Assembly: GCA_937124615.1 (NCBI GenBank)
Contig: CAKZKR010000014.1
Coordinates: 1-63,245, forward strand
Source: an uncultured bacterium
Lineage (GTDB): Bacteria; Hydrogenedentota; Hydrogenedentia; Hydrogenedentales; Hydrogenedentaceae
DNA: 63,245 nucleotides
Direction of reading: 5' to 3'
Below are positions 60,978 to 63,245 of this stretch, piece after piece. The notes under the pieces were generated by a model, which was not told the origin of the DNA, did no database searches, and saw only the letters and a list, made by a program, of their open reading frames with translations. The translations under genes were made by a program, and so were the position numbers. The stretch's first letter is position 1, and every line of letters starts with the position of its first letter.

Positions 60978-61658
60978 TTAATCATATTGTGCTAAAAAAG
61001 GTTGGACGCGTTTGGTAAGGAATTCACGCATTTCTTTTAAGTTTTCAATAACCAAGTCAATGTTTTGTATAGATACAGGATTTCTACCAAAAATGCCACG
61101 AACCTCTACGAATAGTTCTTTTTTACTATGCCGAAATGATTCAACAAGGACATGATATATTCCAGGTGTGTCGTTCGATTCCGGGAATACAAGTCGTATT
61201 CCTGTGGTTGCTAAAGGCCTTCCAAAATAATCAAACAATAATTCCTGTGATTGATTTAATAATTTATCCACAATGAAAGATTTGGCATCATCGTATCTGG
61301 TAAGTGCGTAAGTTGAGCGTAGAGTGCCTGTGTGAGCAAGGAAAAGCATCTGATTTCTTGCTTGCAGTATCTTCGGTCCTAATTCTTTTACTTTGTTTAA
61401 ATACTCTTCAAAAGTTATAGATGTCCATTCTTCAATAATTATGGTTCTGTCTAAAAGAAAAAGAACTATAGATTGACTTCTATTTCCGCGTGTAGAGTAA
61501 AAACGTGTTTGCATGGGAAAACTAAAGTCAATGCTATCATAGGCAACCGGTGAACCTATTAAGTCATAGTAAAGTCGTTGTAACGATTCTTTGTTTATGG
61601 GTGTCGGATTATGTATCAATTCAGCAGAAAAATGAATGGGTCTGTCTTCAATATGCAT
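60978..61658 (-). CDS. Unknown 226-residue protein
   Basis: No family recognised with confidence. The sequence is soluble and alpha/beta in pattern. It starts MHIEDRPIHFSAELIHNPTP and has an internal FYSTRGNRSQSIVLFLLDRTIII. There is no signal peptide, cysteine motif or nucleotide-binding loop. The overall look is that of TIGR04255-type proteins of unknown function, but that is a guess. It is convergent with the aldo/keto reductase (three bases between stop codons) and divergent from ruvX. Ribosome site GGGAG lies 8-9 bases upstream of ATG 61658. Confidence 0.55.
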   Translation of the reverse strand: MHIEDRPIHFSAELIHNPTPINKESLQRLYYDLIGSPVAYDSIDFSFPMQTRFYSTRGNRSQSIVLFLLDRTIIIEEWTSITFEEYLNKVKELGPKILQARNQMLFLAHTGTLRSTYALTRYDDAKSFIVDKLLNQSQELLFDYFGRPLATTGIRLVFPESNDTPGIYHVLVESFRHSKKELFVEVRGIFGRNPVSIQNIDLVIENLKEMREFLTKRVQPFLAQYD

Positions 61659-61756
61659 GAAAAACTCCCAAAAGCGTTATAATCATAGAAATCATTTTAT
61701 ATTTATATAATTATAGAATAAAGCGTTTTGTTATTAAAATATGAAAGGGATATAAA

Positions 61757-62182
61757 TTGGAAGAAGGAAGAATACTTGCAATTGATTATGGTGAAGTGCG
61801 AATGGGTTTAGCAATAAGTGATCCTTCAAGGATTTTTGCATTTCCTCTAACCATAATAGATCTAAGAAAAACAACAGATTTTGTAAAAACAATAGAAAAT
61901 ATTATTAAGGAAAAAGAGGTAAAGAGAATAATTATTGGTTATCCTTTAAAAATGAATGGAACTGAAGGAATACAGACAGCAAAAGTAAAAAGTTTTTTTG
62001 AGGAAATAAAAAAGAAAATTAACATAGATATTGAAATGGTAGATGAGAGACTAACAACTTCAGTTGCACAACGGGCTTTATCAAATATTGGTGTTAATAG
62101 AAAAAAACAAAAAAAAATTATCGATGAAGTTGCAGCGGCAAAACTATTAGAGACATATTTGGAAATATGTAAGAAAAAGTAA
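61757..62182 (+). CDS. ruvX: Putative pre-16S rRNA nuclease / Holliday junction resolvase-like (YqgF/RuvX)
   Basis: A 141-residue RNase H-fold protein. Seen: ILAIDYGEVRMGLAISDP with the first catalytic Asp, IIIGYPLKMNGTEG, EMVDERLTTSVAQRAL and KIIDEVAAAKLLETYL, covering all three acidic active-site positions of YqgF. The family processes 16S rRNA ends or resolves junctions. TTG start 61757 with AAAGGGA 8 bases before. It lies 13 bases upstream of mltG, so the two are co-transcribed. Confidence 0.93.
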   Translation: MEEGRILAIDYGEVRMGLAISDPSRIFAFPLTIIDLRKTTDFVKTIENIIKEKEVKRIIIGYPLKMNGTEGIQTAKVKSFFEEIKKKINIDIEMVDERLTTSVAQRALSNIGVNRKKQKKIIDEVAAAKLLETYLEICKKK

Positions 62183-62195
62183 CACATATATCCCT

Positions 62196-63245
62196 ATGAA
62201 AAAAAGATTACTTAAAATAATATTCATAATTTTAGGGATTGTTATTTGTTTCATTTTAATAGGGGGAGTTGTTGCTATAGGAGGTTATGTATATGTAATG
62301 AAAGATGAAATTCCTGGAGAATATGTTGAAATTACAATTAATAAGGGAAGTACAGCGAAGGATGTGGCCTGTATACTGCGAGAAAAAGGATTTATCCCTC
62401 ACGAGTTTTTATTTCTTGCTTTAATGAAGATAAAAGGAGGAGACAGGGATATAAAATATGGAATATATTCTATTCCCAAAGGATATTCTGTTAAACAGAT
62501 ATACGAACTGCTTCTAAAAGGACCTGTTCGACCTATATATGTATATAAGATAACAGTTCCGGAAGGTTTAACAAATTGGCAAATAGCTCAAATAACACCT
62601 GACCCTGAAAGATTTTTGAATATTGTGAATTCGATAGAATATGCAAAAGAAAAGAATATTCCGGGACCCACTGTTGAAGGTTTTTTAATGCCTGGGACCT
62701 ATTTGTTTGAAGAGATTCCTGATGCAAAATCACTTGCTGATGTTATGATTAATCAGTTTGAGAAGGAGTGGAAAAAGTTAATGGAGGAAAGTGGGTATGA
62801 ACTTTCAAATGAAGAAAAATTTCAAAAAGTTATCATAGCATCGTTAATAGAAGAGGAAGCAAAAGTAGAAAAAGAGAGGTCTCTTATTGCTCAGGTTATA
62901 TACAATCGTTTGAAGAAAAATATGCCATTACAGATTGACGCAACATTACAATATGCTACTCAAAAATATGGAGTATTACTAACGAATGCAGATAAAGAAG
63001 TAGACTCCCCCTACAATACATATAAAAATAAAGGTCTTCCTCCTACGCCTATATCAAATCCTGGAATTTCAAGTTTACGATCTGCATTGTTTCCCGATGT
63101 GGGTGAGTATTTATACTTTGTTGCTAATGATGATGGGAAAACCCATACATTTAGTAAAGATATTGATACACATACTGAAGCAGTTATACATTATCGCAAA
63201 GCAATTAAAAAGAAACAAGGGATTAAAACAAATACTTCTAATAAA
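62196..63245 (+). CDS. mltG: Endolytic murein transglycosylase MltG (3' end cut by window)
   Basis: 350 codons to the window edge without a stop. An N-terminal membrane anchor (residues ~6-34) is followed by a LysM-like region and the catalytic YceG domain: TVEGFLMPGTYLF, IIASLIEEEAKVE with the catalytic Glu near residue 218-221, PLQIDATLQYA, DSPYNTYKNKGLPPTPISNPG and YLYFVANDDGKTHTFSKDIDTH. The enzyme cuts nascent glycan strands and sets their length. It looks almost complete; a few residues and the stop lie beyond base 63245. ATG 62196 has no strong ribosome site and is probably coupled to ruvX. Confidence 0.93.
   Translation, partial: MKKRLLKIIFIILGIVICFILIGGVVAIGGYVYVMKDEIPGEYVEITINKGSTAKDVACILREKGFIPHEFLFLALMKIKGGDRDIKYGIYSIPKGYSVKQIYELLLKGPVRPIYVYKITVPEGLTNWQIAQITPDPERFLNIVNSIEYAKEKNIPGPTVEGFLMPGTYLFEEIPDAKSLADVMINQFEKEWKKLMEESGYELSNEEKFQKVIIASLIEEEAKVEKERSLIAQVIYNRLKKNMPLQIDATLQYATQKYGVLLTNADKEVDSPYNTYKNKGLPPTPISNPGISSLRSALFPDVGEYLYFVANDDGKTHTFSKDIDTHTEAVIHYRKAIKKKQGIKTNTSNK

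Overview
The window is 63 kb of an A+T-rich bacterial chromosome (roughly one third G+C by eye). It is densely packed with mostly housekeeping genes on both strands. I see no phage, insertion sequence, CRISPR array or rRNA. The cell is almost certainly diderm: it encodes an outer-membrane beta-barrel protein, two Kdo/WaaP-type lipopolysaccharide kinases, an O-antigen-ligase-like protein and several lipoproteins. Anaerobic or microaerobic life is suggested by a cobalamin-dependent methyl-transfer cluster, the radical-SAM thiazole route (ThiH), a putative sensory [FeFe]-hydrogenase cluster and two bacteriohaemerythrins. The secreted, scavenging-type proteins (DUF4432, ADP-ribosylglycohydrolase-like, neutral-ceramidase-like, sialidase-like, Tat-exported aldo/keto reductase) recall Planctomycetota/Hydrogenedentota-like lineages, but the phylum cannot be fixed from sequence reading alone.

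Layout. 1-3.4 kb: 3' part of a DUF4432 gene, a PilT-like ATPase and a chromate-family transporter. 3.5-7.0 kb: a small secreted Cys-rich protein, then a tight cluster of corrinoid protein, DUF169 protein, homocysteine methyltransferase and an endonuclease III-like glycosylase. 7.1-10.1 kb: class II aldolase and glmS, closed by a bidirectional terminator. 10.2-24.7 kb (minus strand): sahH, a secreted ADP-ribosylglycohydrolase-like protein, thiH, thiG, a degenerate PHP protein, an outer-membrane barrel, rnd, purQ, purL (with two PurS-like N-terminal domains) and purM. 24.9-32.3 kb: a LysR regulator, O-antigen-ligase-like protein, TPR/zinc-ribbon membrane protein, GAF histidine kinase, two WaaP-family kinases and a structured RNA locus with its own promoter. 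32.5-35.5 kb: proton-translocating transhydrogenase pntAA-pntAB-pntB with a terminator. 35.6-43.7 kb: ceramidase-like and sialidase-like proteins, NhaD/ArsB permease, tandem haemerythrins, Tat aldo/keto reductase, UV endonuclease, Hsp20 and a lipoprotein. 43.8-50.6 kb: a 5'-nucleotidase-like enzyme, the DRTGG / ATPase-hydrogenase / DRTGG / PHP / ATPase operon and an unknown 505-residue protein. 50.7-63.2 kb: M50 protease, valS, thiC, dus, an araD-like aldolase, an alpha/beta hydrolase, cobalamin adenosyltransferase, exonuclease III, tRNA-Met(CAU), aldo/keto reductase, an unknown protein, ruvX and mltG, which runs off the window end.

Functional links. Cobalamin use is supported at two places: the corrinoid protein and the PduO-type adenosyltransferase. 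Homocysteine metabolism is represented by SahH and the Zn-type homocysteine methyltransferase. Thiamine genes are split between thiGH and thiC, with no thiS or thiF in view. Purine synthesis genes form a purM-purL-purQ operon.

The most interesting items are two. One is the minus-strand structured RNA at about 32.13-32.30 kb, which has a near-consensus promoter and competing long-range and local stems. The other is the putative signalling hydrogenase operon at 45.4-49.0 kb, whose core protein fuses an anti-sigma-like ATPase to an H-cluster domain lacking two residues usually needed for turnover. A hairpin covers the start site of that operon.
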